From Pseudomonas sp. ICMP22404 (GTDB taxonomy: Bacteria; Pseudomonadota; Gammaproteobacteria; Pseudomonadales; Pseudomonadaceae), in the NCBI RefSeq assembly GCF_006227205.1, contig NZ_VCNG01000002.1:186001-250000 (forward strand): a stretch of DNA of 64,000 nucleotides, written 5' to 3'. Position 1 is the first letter of the stretch, and each line of letters starts with the position of its first letter. Both the position numbers and the translations under genes were made by a program. The notes under the pieces are model-generated. The model did not search any database. It had not been told where the DNA came from and saw only the letters and a program-made list of their open reading frames with translations. Of the stretch, positions 49,759 through 59,338 are shown in pieces.

Positions 49759-49788
49759 TCTATAGCTCTGATGCACTGTTTGTAATGG
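49759..49788 (-). promoter_or_regulatory. Probable promoter of the leader-DAHP synthase unit
   Basis: Read leftward, TATAGA (49759-49764) as -10, with CATTAC 17 bases upstream as a weak -35. The resulting 5' leader would be about 58 bases before the leader-peptide ATG. Confidence 0.45.
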
Positions 49789-49846
49789 GTTGAGTCTGAC
49801 GAACTTTATGACACACTTTCTGTAGACCCACATCCATGATTGAAAT

Positions 49847-50605
49847 ATGACTCCTTCAACTTTCGCCGCTGCCCAGTCGATTTCCATCGCTGGGGATGTC
49901 CGTGCCAATCTCATCCGCCACCAGCGTTTCATGCGGGTTGCCGCTGAACAGAGCGTTCAGCTATTGGTATTCCCCGAGCTGTCTTTGACGGGGTATGAGC
50001 GGGACCTGGCGGCGGAGCTGGCTATTCTGCCCGACGACAGCATGTTGCAGCCGCTGCGTGAGCTGGCGCGAGAGTTGGGTCTGACCACAGTGGTCGGTAT
50101 GCCCATTCGTCTGGCAACAAGCGCGCCGGTTCTGATCGGTGCTTTGGTATTCGGTGCTGATGGATCCCTCGGGGTCTACAGCAAGCAACATCTGCACCCC
50201 GGAGAAGAAAGTGTCTTCTCTCCGGGGCATGGCGGTTCGATGCTGGAAATAGGGAGCGACCACATCGCGTTAGCGGTATGCGCGGACTTTTCCCATGCTT
50301 CCCACGCCGCCTCGGCAGCGGGGCGAGGCGCTACGCTCTATGCGGCAGGGGTGCTGATCAGTGAGGGTGGCTACGTAGCGGATACGACATTGTTGCAAGG
50401 TTATGCCAGGCAACACGCCATGGCGATTCTGATGGCCAATCATGGTGGCGTTACGGGAGGCTGGGTGTCGGCTGGTAATAGCGCGGTCTGGAGGCCCGAC
50501 GGCTCGCTGATTGCTATGGCGCCGGGTAGGGGCGATGTGTTGGTCATCGCTCGTCACGACGTCACTGGTTGGGCCGGACAGGTCTTACCGTTGACAGCAC
50601 TTTGA
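49847..50605 (+). CDS. Nitrilase-superfamily carbon-nitrogen hydrolase
   Basis: A 252-aa protein with the nitrilase-fold Glu-Lys-Cys triad: VFPELSLTGYE, YSKQHLHPGEE and LAVCADFSHASH (Cys near residue 144). Likely an amidase-type hydrolase acting on a small amide; the substrate cannot be named. Followed ten bases later by an acetyltransferase gene, so they form a pair. Confidence 0.88.
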   Translation: MTPSTFAAAQSISIAGDVRANLIRHQRFMRVAAEQSVQLLVFPELSLTGYERDLAAELAILPDDSMLQPLRELARELGLTTVVGMPIRLATSAPVLIGALVFGADGSLGVYSKQHLHPGEESVFSPGHGGSMLEIGSDHIALAVCADFSHASHAASAAGRGATLYAAGVLISEGGYVADTTLLQGYARQHAMAILMANHGGVTGGWVSAGNSAVWRPDGSLIAMAPGRGDVLVIARHDVTGWAGQVLPLTAL

Positions 50606-50615
50606 CGAGGTACCC

Positions 50616-51050
50616 ATGAGTTTCCAGTGGCGTGCGGCCACGACCGCAGATATCGATTTCGCCCGGCAACTGACCTGCACCAATATGCTGCCGTATTACC
50701 TGCGCCATGATTTGCTCTGGCAGGACGAGGCGTTCGACCTGGCGTGGATCATTCGTCAGAACTGGGTCATCTGTGGCGGGGAGCAGGTACTGGGTTTTGT
50801 CAGCCTCAGTCGGGATGCCCGGGCGTTGTACATCCGGGAGTTACAGATCGATCAGGCGTTCCGCGGGCAGGGCGCCGGTACCTGGGCGATCGGACAGGCA
50901 TGGGGCATGGTCGCGTCGGAGCGGCGGCCGGCGTTGCGTCTGACGGTGTTCAAGGACAACCCGGCCAGGAAGCTCTACGAGCGCATGGGGTTATACGTCG
51001 CGGGCGAGGATGAATGTTTCCTGAGGATGCAGCGAGACGCCGATGCCTGA
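50616..51050 (+). CDS. GNAT-family N-acetyltransferase
   Basis: A 144-aa protein. The acetyl-CoA binding region is IRELQIDQAFRGQGAGTWAI (consensus R/Q-x-x-G-x-G/A), followed by LRLTVFKDNPARKLYERMGL. Acceptor unknown. GACGAGG precedes the ATG. Cotranscribed with the hydrolase gene upstream. Confidence 0.9.
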   Translation: MSFQWRAATTADIDFARQLTCTNMLPYYLRHDLLWQDEAFDLAWIIRQNWVICGGEQVLGFVSLSRDARALYIRELQIDQAFRGQGAGTWAIGQAWGMVASERRPALRLTVFKDNPARKLYERMGLYVAGEDECFLRMQRDADA

Positions 51051-51176
51051 GGCCTTGGATAGCGCATCCGGGAAGATTCGCTGTAACTTTTTAATGCCTC
51101 TTGGCGCTAGGTCTGTCGGAAGCTTTTTGCTAAGGTGTGAGGCAGTCCATATAAGACCAAATGGTGAGGTGTCTGC

Positions 51177-51818
51177 TTGATTAGGGTGTTAGTGGTCGAT
51201 GACCATGATCTCGTTCGTACGGGCATTACACGAATGCTGGCTGACATCGACGGTCTGCAGGTGGTTGGTCAGGCCGAATCCGGGGAAGAATCCCTGATCA
51301 AGGCACGTGAATTGAAACCCGACGTGGTACTCATGGACGTGAAGATGCCTGGCATCGGCGGTCTTGAGGCCACGCGCAAACTGCTGCGCAGTCACCCGGA
51401 TATCAAGGTGGTCGCGGTGACCGTCTGTGAGGAAGACCCGTTCCCGACCCGGTTGTTGCAGGCGGGGGCGGCGGGTTACCTCACCAAGGGTGCCGGTTTG
51501 AACGAAATGGTCCAGGCCATCCGCCTGGTGTTCGCCGGGCAGCGCTACATCAGCCCGCAGATCGCCCAGCAGTTGGCGATCAAATCATTCCAGCCGACCA
51601 ACGAATCGCCCTTCGACGCGTTGTCGGAGCGGGAAATCCAGATTGCCCTGATGATCGTCGGTTGCCAGAAAGTCCAGATCATCTCCGATAAACTGTGCCT
51701 GTCTCCGAAAACCGTCAACACCTACCGTTACCGTATCTTCGAGAAGCTTTCGATCAGCAGTGATGTCGAGTTGACACTGCTGGCAGTGCGTCACGGCATG
51801 GTCGATGCCAGCGCCTGA
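51177..51818 (+). CDS. gacA: Response regulator GacA
   Basis: A 213-aa NarL-type response regulator, partner of the GacS kinase, that turns on RsmY/Z small RNAs and thereby secondary metabolism and virulence functions. Receiver domain [14 protein letters not shown], phospho-Asp in [13 protein letters not shown] (D54), Lys in GYLTKGAG; LuxR-type helix-turn-helix [20 protein letters not shown]...[16 protein letters not shown]. The start is TTG at 51177, preceded by GAGGTG at proper spacing. Two bases separate it from uvrC, the usual gacA-uvrC pair. Confidence 0.97.
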   Translation: MIRVLVVDDHDLVRTGITRMLADIDGLQVVGQAESGEESLIKARELKPDVVLMDVKMPGIGGLEATRKLLRSHPDIKVVAVTVCEEDPFPTRLLQAGAAGYLTKGAGLNEMVQAIRLVFAGQRYISPQIAQQLAIKSFQPTNESPFDALSEREIQIALMIVGCQKVQIISDKLCLSPKTVNTYRYRIFEKLSISSDVELTLLAVRHGMVDASA

Positions 51819-51820
51819 TA

Positions 51821-53644
51821 ATGACCGAACCGTTTGATCCCAGTGCTTTCCTGTCCACATGCAGTGGCCGCCCCGGCGTGTACCGCATGTTCGACGGAGA
51901 TGCGCGCCTGCTGTACGTGGGCAAGGCCAAGAATCTCAAGAAGCGCCTGGCCAGCTACTTTCGCAAGACCGGCCTGGCCCCCAAGACCGCCGCGTTGGTG
52001 GGGCGCATCGCGCAGATCGAAACCACCATCACCGCCAACGAAACCGAAGCGCTGCTGCTTGAACAGACGCTGATCAAGGAATGGCGGCCGCCGTACAACA
52101 TCCTGCTGCGGGACGATAAATCCTACCCCTACGTGTTCCTGTCCGACGGGGCGTTCCCGCGCCTGAGCATCCACCGTGGCGCGAAAAAGGCCAAGGGTCG
52201 TTATTTCGGTCCTTATCCCAGCGCCGGTGCGATTCGTGAAAGCCTGAGCCTGCTGCAGAAGACCTTTTTCGTGCGCCAGTGTGAAGACAGCTATTACAAG
52301 AACCGCACCCGACCCTGCTTGCAATACCAGATCAAACGCTGCAAGGCGCCTTGCGTGGGATTCGTCGAGCCCGAAGTCTATGCCGAGGACGTGCGTCACT
52401 CGGTGATGTTCCTGGAAGGTCGCAGCAATGCGCTGACCGACGAGTTGTCGAGCGCGATGGAAGAGGCGGCGATCAATCTGGAATTCGAAAAGGCCGCCGA
52501 GCTGCGCGACCAGATCGGTCTGCTGCGCCGCGTTCAGGACCAGCAGAGCATGGAGGGCGGCAGCGGCGACGTCGATGTGATCGCGTCGTTCATCAACCCG
52601 GGCGGTGCATGCGTGCATCTGATCAGCGTGCGGGGCGGCCGCGTGCTCGGCAGCAAGAACTTCTTCCCCCAGGTGGGTATCGAGGAAGATGTGGCCGAGG
52701 TCATGTCGGCGTTTCTCGGCCAATACTACGTCAGCAGTCCGGAGCGCGACCTGCCGAGCGAATTGATCGTCAACGTGGTCCACGAGGATTTCCCGACCCT
52801 GATTGAAGCCATTCATACGCTTCGCGGTCGCGAGCTGACCATCAGCCATCGCGTGCGCGGCACCCGCGCACGCTGGCAACAACTGGCGGTCACCAATGCC
52901 GAACAGGCCCTGGGTGCGCGCTTGGCTAACCGCCAGCACGTCGCGGCTCGGTTCGATGCACTGGCCGATGTCCTCAACCTGGACGAACCACCGCAGCGGC
53001 TGGAGTGCTACGACATCAGCCACTCCAGCGGCGAGGCCACCGTGGCGTCCTGCGTGGTGTTCGGCCCGGAAGGCCCGATCAAGTCCGATTACCGTCGCTA
53101 TAACATCGAAGGTGTGACCGCCGGCGATGACTACGCGGCGATGCACCAGGCCCTGATGCGACGCTTCGGCAAGCTGAAGGACGGGGAGGGCAAACTCCCG
53201 GACATCCTGCTGGTGGACGGCGGTAAAGGCCAGTTGTCCATGGCTCGCGACGTGCTCAATGAGTTGATGGTTCCCGACCTGATCCTGCTGGGCGTCGCCA
53301 AGGGCGCTACGCGCAAGGCTGGTTTCGAGACCCTGTACCTGAACGATGCGGCCCATGAATTCACCCTGAAAGGGGACTCTCCGGCGTTGCACCTGATCCA
53401 GCAGATTCGCGACGAAGCCCACCGCTTCGCCATTACCGGCCACCGTGCCCGCCGTGGCAAGACTCGCCGCACCTCCACCCTGGAAGGCGTGGCAGGGGTC
53501 GGCCCGACCCGGCGACGGGACCTGTTGAAACATTTCGGTGGATTGCAGGAGCTGTCTCGTGCCAGCATCGAAGAGATCGCCAAAGCCCCTGGTATCAGTA
53601 AAAAGCTCGCAGAGTCGATTTATGCAAACCTGCATAGCGAGTAG
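51821..53644 (+). CDS. uvrC: Excinuclease ABC subunit UvrC
   Basis: A 607-aa nucleotide-excision repair nuclease. N-terminal GIY-YIG domain ([21 protein letters not shown] split over residues 12-34), a UVR motif ([20 protein letters not shown] near 208), the RNase H-like C-terminal nuclease ([32 protein letters not shown]) and helix-hairpin-helix ([19 protein letters not shown]). Cotranscribed with gacA. Confidence 0.97.
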   Translation: MTEPFDPSAFLSTCSGRPGVYRMFDGDARLLYVGKAKNLKKRLASYFRKTGLAPKTAALVGRIAQIETTITANETEALLLEQTLIKEWRPPYNILLRDDKSYPYVFLSDGAFPRLSIHRGAKKAKGRYFGPYPSAGAIRESLSLLQKTFFVRQCEDSYYKNRTRPCLQYQIKRCKAPCVGFVEPEVYAEDVRHSVMFLEGRSNALTDELSSAMEEAAINLEFEKAAELRDQIGLLRRVQDQQSMEGGSGDVDVIASFINPGGACVHLISVRGGRVLGSKNFFPQVGIEEDVAEVMSAFLGQYYVSSPERDLPSELIVNVVHEDFPTLIEAIHTLRGRELTISHRVRGTRARWQQLAVTNAEQALGARLANRQHVAARFDALADVLNLDEPPQRLECYDISHSSGEATVASCVVFGPEGPIKSDYRRYNIEGVTAGDDYAAMHQALMRRFGKLKDGEGKLPDILLVDGGKGQLSMARDVLNELMVPDLILLGVAKGATRKAGFETLYLNDAAHEFTLKGDSPALHLIQQIRDEAHRFAITGHRARRGKTRRTSTLEGVAGVGPTRRRDLLKHFGGLQELSRASIEEIAKAPGISKKLAESIYANLHSE

Positions 53645-53676
53645 AATGCCCGTCAACCTCGCAGCCAGTTGTGCCG

Positions 53677-54237
53677 ATGAATATCCCAAATCTGCTTACC
53701 GTTCTACGCGTCCTGCTCATTCCGATCTTCATACTGTTGTTCTATTTGCCGTACCACTGGAGCTACATGGCCTCCGCTTCGGTCTTCGCCATCGCCGCCG
53801 CAACGGACTGGCTGGACGGTTACCTGGCCCGCCGTCTGGAGCAGAGCACACCGTTCGGCGCGTTCCTCGATCCGGTGGCCGACAAGCTGATGGTCGCCGT
53901 GGCCCTGGTGCTGCTGGTGCAGGAACACGGCAACCTCTGGCTGACCTTGCCGGCGGCAGTGATCATCGGTCGTGAGATCGTCGTCTCGGCACTCCGCGAG
54001 TGGATGGCCGAGCTGGGCGCCCGCGCCCAGGTCGCCGTGTCGAACCTCGGCAAATGGAAAACCGCCGCGCAGATGCTCGCCCTGGTCATCCTCCTGGCCA
54101 ACCCCTCGGACTTCAGCTTCTGGGTGCTGCTGGGCTATGCATTGCTGCTGATTTCCGCCGGCCTGACGCTGTGGTCGATGGTCCAGTACCTGCGCGCCGC
54201 CTGGCCGCATCTGCGGACGGATGTAGAGAAGAAATAA
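53677..54237 (+). CDS. pgsA: CDP-diacylglycerol-glycerol-3-phosphate phosphatidyltransferase PgsA
   Basis: A 186-aa inner-membrane enzyme for phosphatidylglycerol synthesis. The CDP-alcohol phosphotransferase motif [20 protein letters not shown]...DPVADK is complete; about four to five hydrophobic helices. ATG 53677 ([16 protein letters not shown]) preferred over GTG 53671. Lies 32 bases after uvrC and before tRNA-Gly. Confidence 0.96.
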   Translation: MNIPNLLTVLRVLLIPIFILLFYLPYHWSYMASASVFAIAAATDWLDGYLARRLEQSTPFGAFLDPVADKLMVAVALVLLVQEHGNLWLTLPAAVIIGREIVVSALREWMAELGARAQVAVSNLGKWKTAAQMLALVILLANPSDFSFWVLLGYALLLISAGLTLWSMVQYLRAAWPHLRTDVEKK

Positions 54238-54257
54238 AACTTTTTTGAATCAAAGGG

Positions 54258-54285
54258 TTGACGGCGTAATCTGAATCTATAGAAT
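54258..54285 (+). promoter_or_regulatory. Promoter of tRNA-Gly
   Basis: TTGACG (54258-54263), 16-base spacer, TAGAAT (54280-54285), ending 15 bases before the tRNA 5' end. Confidence 0.7.
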
Positions 54286-54300
54286 GCGCCACACCAAGAC

Positions 54301-54376
<76 letters not shown>

Positions 54377-54390
54377 AGATTCAGAAAAAA

Positions 54391-54416
54391 GCCACTCAGA
54401 TGAGTGGCTTTTTTTT
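54391..54416 (+). terminator. Terminator of tRNA-Gly
   Basis: Stem GCCACTC (54391-54397) / GAGTGGC (54402-54408), loop of four, followed by eight T residues. An A-run on the left also makes it usable in the other direction. Confidence 0.93.
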
Positions 54417-54706
54417 GTGCCTGAGATTTGTAGGGTGAAGCGTGGGCCCTCGCGTTTTTGATCAATCGTTCTCGCCATCAACGATATTCATCTGTTTAGC
54501 AAGTCTGCAGGCCTTTGCGGGTGGCGATTTCGGTTGATCCATGCTGGAGTGATTACCCATTCGCAGAGGACGGCCACGGCGAGGAGTGGGAAAAGTCGCA
54601 ACGTCCCGCGCTGTAGACGACGCGCTGCAAAATCTTCCGTAGCAACAATGAGAGGTGGGCCGGTTTCAGTGCTACAGTCTCGCCCTTCCAGGGGTGAGGG
54701 TACATC
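54417..54706. other. Intergenic stretch after tRNA-Gly
   Basis: About 290 bases with no convincing gene. I looked for a repeat of the tRNA 3' end (an attachment site) here and downstream and saw none. The YceK-like gene promoter should be near its right end. Confidence 0.45.
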
Positions 54707-54976
54707 ATGCGGTTGATGCTAACGGTTTTGACCATGGCGCTGCTGACAGGGTGCGCGACTGTCAACGAAAGCTCCAGTTACGGGCACATGTGTGGCCTCC
54801 ATCCTTACTGCGGCGTTACTGTCGATCTGGAGATCATCAAAGGCGCGGCTGACGACAACGCTGGGGCCATGAGTGCCCTGACTCCGTTTGCAGTCATCGA
54901 CCTGCCGTTCAGCTTCGTCGCCGATACGCTGATCCTGCCGTACACGATTTTTCATATGAAGAGTGCCGACGAGTAG
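54707..54976 (+). CDS. YceK/YidQ-family lipoprotein
   Basis: An 89-aa lipoprotein: signal peptide with lipobox LLTGC (Cys at residue 16), then YCGVTVDLEIIKG and PFAVIDLPFSFVADTLILPY, the YceK/YidQ (DUF1375) pattern. Attached to the outer or inner membrane; function unknown. GAGGGT precedes the ATG. Confidence 0.82.
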   Translation: MRLMLTVLTMALLTGCATVNESSSYGHMCGLHPYCGVTVDLEIIKGAADDNAGAMSALTPFAVIDLPFSFVADTLILPYTIFHMKSADE

Positions 54977-55034
54977 CGCTGGCTGATCTCGACCATCAGG
55001 ACGGCTGCGACAGGGCCTGGTTGAAGAGCTGAGG

Positions 55035-55427
55035 CTAAGCTGATCGGAGCTGAGCTTCGATCGCTGTCTTATCGATGACCGACCAGACCTCGCGGATCCT
55101 GCCGCCCTCGAACGCATAGAAGATGTTTTCGGCGAACGAGATGCGTGTCCCATTCACCGCCAGGCCCAGGAATTCCCCAACCGGTGCGCAATTGAAGGCC
55201 AGGCGAGCTGCCAACTTAGGTGGGTCGATCACCAGGAATGCAATCGCAAAGCGCAAGTCGGGAATGGCCCGATAATCGGCTTCCAGCATGCTTCGATAGC
55301 CGTGCAACCCTAATGGTTTCGCGTTGTGAACCACATCCGGGTGCACAAAATGGCCCAGGTTTTCCCAGTCCTGTGCATTCAGGCAGGCGATGTAGTCGCT
55401 ATAAAGATCGGCAAGGTTCGGGCTCAT
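55035..55427 (-). CDS. SnoaL-like ester cyclase-family protein
   Basis: A 130-aa NTF2-fold protein: DLYSDYIACLNAQDWENLGH, VHPDVVHNAKPLGLHGYRSM, IPDLRFAIAFLVIDPPKLAA and GGRIREVWSVIDK. Typical of SnoaL-like polyketide cyclase/ester cyclase proteins of unknown substrate. ATG 55427 (MSPNLADL); the 55448 start would add MKRRISP. Monocistronic. Confidence 0.8.
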   Translation of the reverse strand: MSPNLADLYSDYIACLNAQDWENLGHFVHPDVVHNAKPLGLHGYRSMLEADYRAIPDLRFAIAFLVIDPPKLAARLAFNCAPVGEFLGLAVNGTRISFAENIFYAFEGGRIREVWSVIDKTAIEAQLRSA

Positions 55428-55448
55428 GGGGCTGATTCTCCTTTTCAT

Positions 55449-55676
55449 GTCTGTTCTTGCCTTTGCGATCCTAGGTCCTATTGTGATGTCTCATCAAGGC
55501 AGTGAGCAGAGTAGAAAGTCAGCGGTGTAGGTGACAGTGGTCATCGCGTTGCTGAACGACCATGGCGGAGCGTCCGGCGGACACGGGGCCGCCGACGCGA
55601 AGGCGCCAGGCAATGCTGACTTTCAATAGGGTTGAGCGGCGACCAGCAAACTTCCGGTCGCGGGCCAGTGAAGGTT
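55449..55676. other. Intergenic region
   Basis: About 230 bases. Probably includes the leftward promoter of the SnoaL-like gene and the 3' trailer of the membrane protein gene. No further structure recognised. Confidence 0.4.
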
Positions 55677-56081
55677 TTACAGCGTGATGCTGGCGGCTGG
55701 GTAGAACAGAATATTGAGTACGAAGAGGATCACCCAGAAACCGATTTCGAGCGTTTCGGTAATAGGCTGGATCTGTTTGATTGCGCCGTAGACATGCACG
55801 AAGAACATCAGCGTGAAGACCACGAAAAGAATATCGAAGGCATAACTGAAACTGGTGCCGGTGGTGGCTGAACGCAACATCGCTACTTCAACGACAAGGA
55901 TGAATGCACCGAGGCAACGGCCGAAATAGATAGCCAGATGTTCGTGTTCGGGGACGCTCCAGCGCATAAGCCGGGCCCATTGGAGCGGGGCGAAAAAGAT
56001 GGGCAAGGCAAAGAAGAGGGTAGTCACCACCATCAGGGTTGTGATGTATTCCTTGCTGTATTGCGCATAGTAACCAAGCAT
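55677..56081 (-). CDS. Four-helix membrane protein of unknown function
   Basis: A 134-aa protein with four hydrophobic segments (about residues 15-33, 56-72, 79-98, 112-130), e.g. TLMVVTTLFFALPIFFAPL and FDILFVVFTLMFFVHVYGA. No family recognised with confidence. It diverges from the PEBP-AraC operon. AAGGAG lies close to the ATG at 56081. Confidence 0.65.
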   Translation of the reverse strand: MLGYYAQYSKEYITTLMVVTTLFFALPIFFAPLQWARLMRWSVPEHEHLAIYFGRCLGAFILVVEVAMLRSATTGTSFSYAFDILFVVFTLMFFVHVYGAIKQIQPITETLEIGFWVILFVLNILFYPAASITL

Positions 56082-56491
56082 TTAAGAACTCCTTGTCTCA
56101 TCCGCACGCCTAGGCGCCCGGCAGTAATTATTATTGTGAGCGGCGTGAAGTGTTGCGAGGGCTGACCAGAAGCGTCAATTGTCCAAAAGCGCCTGCTACC
56201 AAAAGCGCGGAGGGGAGTAGTACCACTTACACACGCAGTTTAGACCGATGGCCGTGGTATCTGGGCGGAACTCACTGCGGCGAGGGCGACTGGCGTTTGC
56301 GCGGCGCGAAACGGGTAGTGTTGAGGTTGAGCACAACTGTGGGTTAGAGGCGAAATCGCCCACGGAAGCCAGGGGATCGCTTCCCAAACAAAAAAGAGCA
56401 TTTCGGCACTCTTATCGAGCATTTCGGCACAGTAGCCACTCTTCGTTCAACCTAGAATCGAGCTTCACTCTAAGACTCAGATGGAGCCGCG
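56082..56491. other. Divergent regulatory region with a 21-bp-spaced direct repeat
   Basis: About 410 bases without a convincing gene between the divergent membrane-protein and PEBP genes. The right-hand end carries the paired GAGCATTTCGGCAC repeat and a -10 like TAGAAT. Earlier parts show nothing I can name. Confidence 0.5.
56396..56458 (+). promoter_or_regulatory. AraC-type operator and promoter of the PEBP operon
   Basis: The 14-mer GAGCATTTCGGCAC occurs at 56396-56409 and again, identical, at 56417-56430, 21 bases apart (two helical turns), as for AraC-family half-sites. The second copy abuts the -35 position (CAGTAG at 56430-56435, poor), and TAGAAT at 56453-56458 is a good -10 with a 17-base spacer. 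This is the layout of a class II activator promoter. Confidence 0.7.
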
Positions 56492-57031
56492 ATGAACATC
56501 AGATCAGTCCTGCCTGCACTTTCCATGGCAGTAGCATTCAGTGGATATGCCGCCGACTTCTCACTGACCAGCCAGGATATCGCTGACAACCGTCCGCTGA
56601 CCAAACGCGAAGTGTTCCAAGGCTTCGGTTGCGAAGGTGGCAACACTTCTCCCGAGCTTTCCTGGGCAAACGCTCCCGCAGGTACTAAAAGCTATGCGAT
56701 CACGGTCTATGATCCCGATGCACCGACCGGTAGCGGTTGGTGGCATTGGACGGTGGTTAACCTGCCGACTTCCACCAATAGCTTGCCAAGAGGAGTGGGG
56801 GCGAACCTGCCTGCCGGTGCAGTACAAGGGCGAACCGATTTTGGCCAGCCGGGATTTGGCGGGGCTTGCCCACCTGTAGGGGATAAACCCCATCGATATC
56901 AATTCACCGTATGGGCGTTGAAAGTGGATAAGCTACCACTCGACAGCGAGGCCAGCGGTGCCTTGGTAGGGTACATGCTCAATGCCAACGCCCTTGCCAA
57001 AGCGACCATTACTTCAACTTACGGACGTTAA
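56492..57031 (+). CDS. YbhB/YbcL-family (PEBP, Raf kinase inhibitor-like) secreted protein
   Basis: A 179-aa protein with a signal peptide (SVLPALSMAVAFSGYAADF, cleavage near residue 20). PEBP signatures: GFGCEGGNTSPELSWANAPA, YDPDAPTGSGWWHWTVVNLP, and GACPPVGDKPHRYQFTVWAL. Periplasmic, role unknown. First gene of a likely operon with an AraC-family regulator five bases downstream and a VOC protein after that. Confidence 0.88.
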   Translation: MNIRSVLPALSMAVAFSGYAADFSLTSQDIADNRPLTKREVFQGFGCEGGNTSPELSWANAPAGTKSYAITVYDPDAPTGSGWWHWTVVNLPTSTNSLPRGVGANLPAGAVQGRTDFGQPGFGGACPPVGDKPHRYQFTVWALKVDKLPLDSEASGALVGYMLNANALAKATITSTYGR

Positions 57032-57036
57032 GAACG

Positions 57037-57855
57037 ATGCGCCCTTGTGACGGCATACAGCACCGGGAAAACATTATCGATGCGTGTGTCATACGGGCGC
57101 GACAGCCATTGACCCTGCCAAGGGTGCCGGTGTTCGTGACCACCTTGTGTCGAGTGCGACAAGGGGAGAAGCTGTTGCAATGGGATGATCGGGAGATGCG
57201 TGCCGGGCCGCAACATCTGATCCTGATGCCGGCCGGACGCGAGCTGGGTATCTCGAACTTCCCCGGACTTCACGGTCACTACGTCGCCGATGCGGTAACC
57301 TTTCCCGTCTCGACATTGCGTAACTTCAGCACCCGATATAGCCAGCAGATCATGAGCCGTCATGGTGAACTGAAGACTGATCTATGCGTCCCTCTGGACA
57401 GGCACACAACACAGGCATGGGATCAATTGTTGGCCTCTATCCATGCGAACTCCCCGGACGCATTACGCGCGCTCTACGGGGAAGCGGTTCTTCTGAGTCT
57501 GTGCCTGGGTGGCCAGGTCGGACCTCTGCTGATGGGGCGCAACGATCCAATTCGCGAACGTGTGCAGCAGATCGTCATGGGCAGTCCGGAGAAAGACTGG
57601 ACAGTTGCGACCATTGCACAACGCCTGAACCTGGGGGAGTCGACGTTGCGTCGCCAATTGGCGAATGAGGGGGACAGTTTCAGGAATATCCTGGAGAGCG
57701 TTCGACTGGCGACGGCGTTGCAAGGGTTGCAAACAACGTCTCGCCCTATCGGGGAAATTGCTGCGGCCTGCGGTTACGCCTCGGCCTCACGTTTTGCCGT
57801 GCGCTTTCGCTCACACTATGGTCTGTCGCCACGTGAATTGCGGGCAGGGATTTAG
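57037..57855 (+). CDS. AraC-family transcriptional regulator
   Basis: A 272-aa regulator: N-terminal cupin-like sensing domain and C-terminal AraC double helix-turn-helix (VATIAQRLNLGESTLRRQL and IGEIAAACGYASASRFAVRF, ending HYGLSPRELR). Likely binds the 21-bp-spaced repeat upstream of the PEBP gene and so autoregulates the operon; inducer unknown. Confidence 0.9.
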   Translation: MRPCDGIQHRENIIDACVIRARQPLTLPRVPVFVTTLCRVRQGEKLLQWDDREMRAGPQHLILMPAGRELGISNFPGLHGHYVADAVTFPVSTLRNFSTRYSQQIMSRHGELKTDLCVPLDRHTTQAWDQLLASIHANSPDALRALYGEAVLLSLCLGGQVGPLLMGRNDPIRERVQQIVMGSPEKDWTVATIAQRLNLGESTLRRQLANEGDSFRNILESVRLATALQGLQTTSRPIGEIAAACGYASASRFAVRFRSHYGLSPRELRAGI

Positions 57856-57863
57856 GAGCCGTC

Positions 57864-58496
57864 ATGCAGACATCACTGGACCATTTAGTCGTCGTGGCGC
57901 CTACGTTGGAGGCGGGTGAGCGCTTTGCGAGTCAACGATTGGGTGTGGAGCTTCAACAAGGCGGCTGTCATTCGCTTATGGGAACCCACAACAAGCTGCT
58001 GCGACTGGGGACGAGTTTCTATCTGGAAGTGATCGCGATCAACCCGGCGGCCGCGCCTGTAGGGCGGCCTCGCTGGTTCGCCCTGGACGGGTTACCAGAC
58101 AACGCGTCTCCTCGGTTGGCCCATTGGGTTGCTGGAACCGACAGCCTGAAATCGCTTGGCTCGATGTTCGCGGAAGTCGTCGGCCAGGTACAGCCGATGA
58201 GCCGAGGTGAGTTGTGCTGGGATATTACGATTTTGGCGGACGGTGGATTGCCTTTGGGGGGAGCCGCCCCCAGCCTGATTCAATGGGGACAGTCGGCGCA
58301 CCCTGCAGCGATGCTTGAAGATAAAGGTTGCTCATTGCAGATGCTCGATATTTTCCATCCTGCGCCAGAGAGGATCAGCCACCTGCTTGATGCCATGAAT
58401 TTTTCCGGGCCAGTTCGGCTTCATCGATGCGATAGCATTGAAGCGTCACGCTTGGTTTCCTGTATCGAAACACCAGCGGGGCTCAGGAATTTATAG
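57864..58496 (+). CDS. VOC-superfamily (glyoxalase-like) protein
   Basis: A 210-aa protein starting MQTSLDHLVVVAPTLEAGER, with LGVELQQGGCHSLMGTHNKL and LRLGTSFYLEVIAINPAAAP, the two beta-alpha modules of glyoxalase-like domain proteins. Metal ligands cannot be assigned firmly. Nine bases after the AraC-family gene, in the same operon. TAGGAG precedes the ATG. Confidence 0.82.
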   Translation: MQTSLDHLVVVAPTLEAGERFASQRLGVELQQGGCHSLMGTHNKLLRLGTSFYLEVIAINPAAAPVGRPRWFALDGLPDNASPRLAHWVAGTDSLKSLGSMFAEVVGQVQPMSRGELCWDITILADGGLPLGGAAPSLIQWGQSAHPAAMLEDKGCSLQMLDIFHPAPERISHLLDAMNFSGPVRLHRCDSIEASRLVSCIETPAGLRNL

Positions 58497-58799
58497 GGTG
58501 TCGCGTCCTGAATAAGGTTTACACCTTCTGATCTGCAGGAGGAAATGATCGCGCGAATGGAAGAGGTTTCGACCGGTGGCCGCGTGGCTTGATATCCCCG
58601 TCCCTCACCAAACCCTGGTTCACATTCATCAAGGCATTGAAGAATTGGGACGGGTCTACCAACCGGGGTTGCCATCAACAGCACGCACCGGCTCGGCCCT
58701 GTAGCCGCTATGAAACCCGGTCGAGTCAACGCCAGACGTGCCCAAGCCACAGCCGCTCGTTGCGTCGCCCGGCCATCGGGACGGCCGCCGCACTGACTC
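58497..58799. other. Convergent intergenic region
   Basis: About 300 bases between converging genes. The open frames here have no recognisable domains and no ribosome sites. No terminator-like hairpin or REP is seen. Confidence 0.4.
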
Positions 58800-59180
58800 T
58801 CAGTCCATGCTGAATGCCCGCGCTCCGGCAGCTGTGTCCAGCGCTTCCCTGAGCAGTTTGATTTTCCCGCCCTCTGCGATGAGCAAGCCTGCATAGGTTT
58901 GCCGATAGACCTTGCCCGTGCCGACGACCAGCGCCTCGACCGAGTATTCGCCGAAGACCTTGTCGGGCGTGTCGATCCAAACCTTGAAATCCTTGAACCG
59001 GAAGTCCGGAATCTTCACAAGCAGGTCGGCGACCAGTTGCTCAATGGCGGCAGGTCCCTGCGCGTGCACATGAACAGTCGGTATTTCCAGCACGCCGTCC
59101 TCGGCAAACAAGGCCGCGGCTGACGTCGGCGCCTGGATGTTGTCTTGATAGGCTTGAAGCAATTGGAGAGCCGTTTTCAT
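58800..59180 (-). CDS. NTF2/SnoaL-like protein
   Basis: A 126-aa NTF2-fold protein: LLQAYQDNIQAPTSAAALFA, LEIPTVHVHAQGPAAIEQLV, KIPDFRFKDFKVW and VYRQTYAGLLIAEGGKIKLL. Possibly a ketosteroid isomerase-like enzyme; substrate unknown. AAGAGGACACT precedes the ATG at 59180. Divergent from a LysR-type gene that probably regulates it. Confidence 0.78.
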   Translation of the reverse strand: MKTALQLLQAYQDNIQAPTSAAALFAEDGVLEIPTVHVHAQGPAAIEQLVADLLVKIPDFRFKDFKVWIDTPDKVFGEYSVEALVVGTGKVYRQTYAGLLIAEGGKIKLLREALDTAAGARAFSMD

Positions 59181-59283
59181 AGTGTCCTCTTGGGGGCTGG
59201 ATCTGTGGTGTGGATTCGTCAGTCTTGCCCGGTATCGCTGTCTATGGGTGATCGAGGCTGGCGATGGATGAGAGCTTAGAGAG

Positions 59284-59338
59284 TTCACTTCGGTGAATAA
59301 ATGTGCAAAAAGCTATTTGTTAATTCATGATGATGAAT
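59284..59338. promoter_or_regulatory. Two palindromes in the LysR/NTF2 divergent promoter region
   Basis: TTCAC-TTCG-GTGAA at 59284-59297 and ATTCAT-GATG-ATGAAT at 59323-59338. Both sit in the 200-base region between the divergent genes, as expected for operators of the LysR-type regulator. Inference. Confidence 0.5.

Noticed and set aside
58497..58799. Possible gene remnant between the VOC and NTF2-like genes
   Set aside because: Open frames have no ribosome site, no domain resemblance and overlap real genes.
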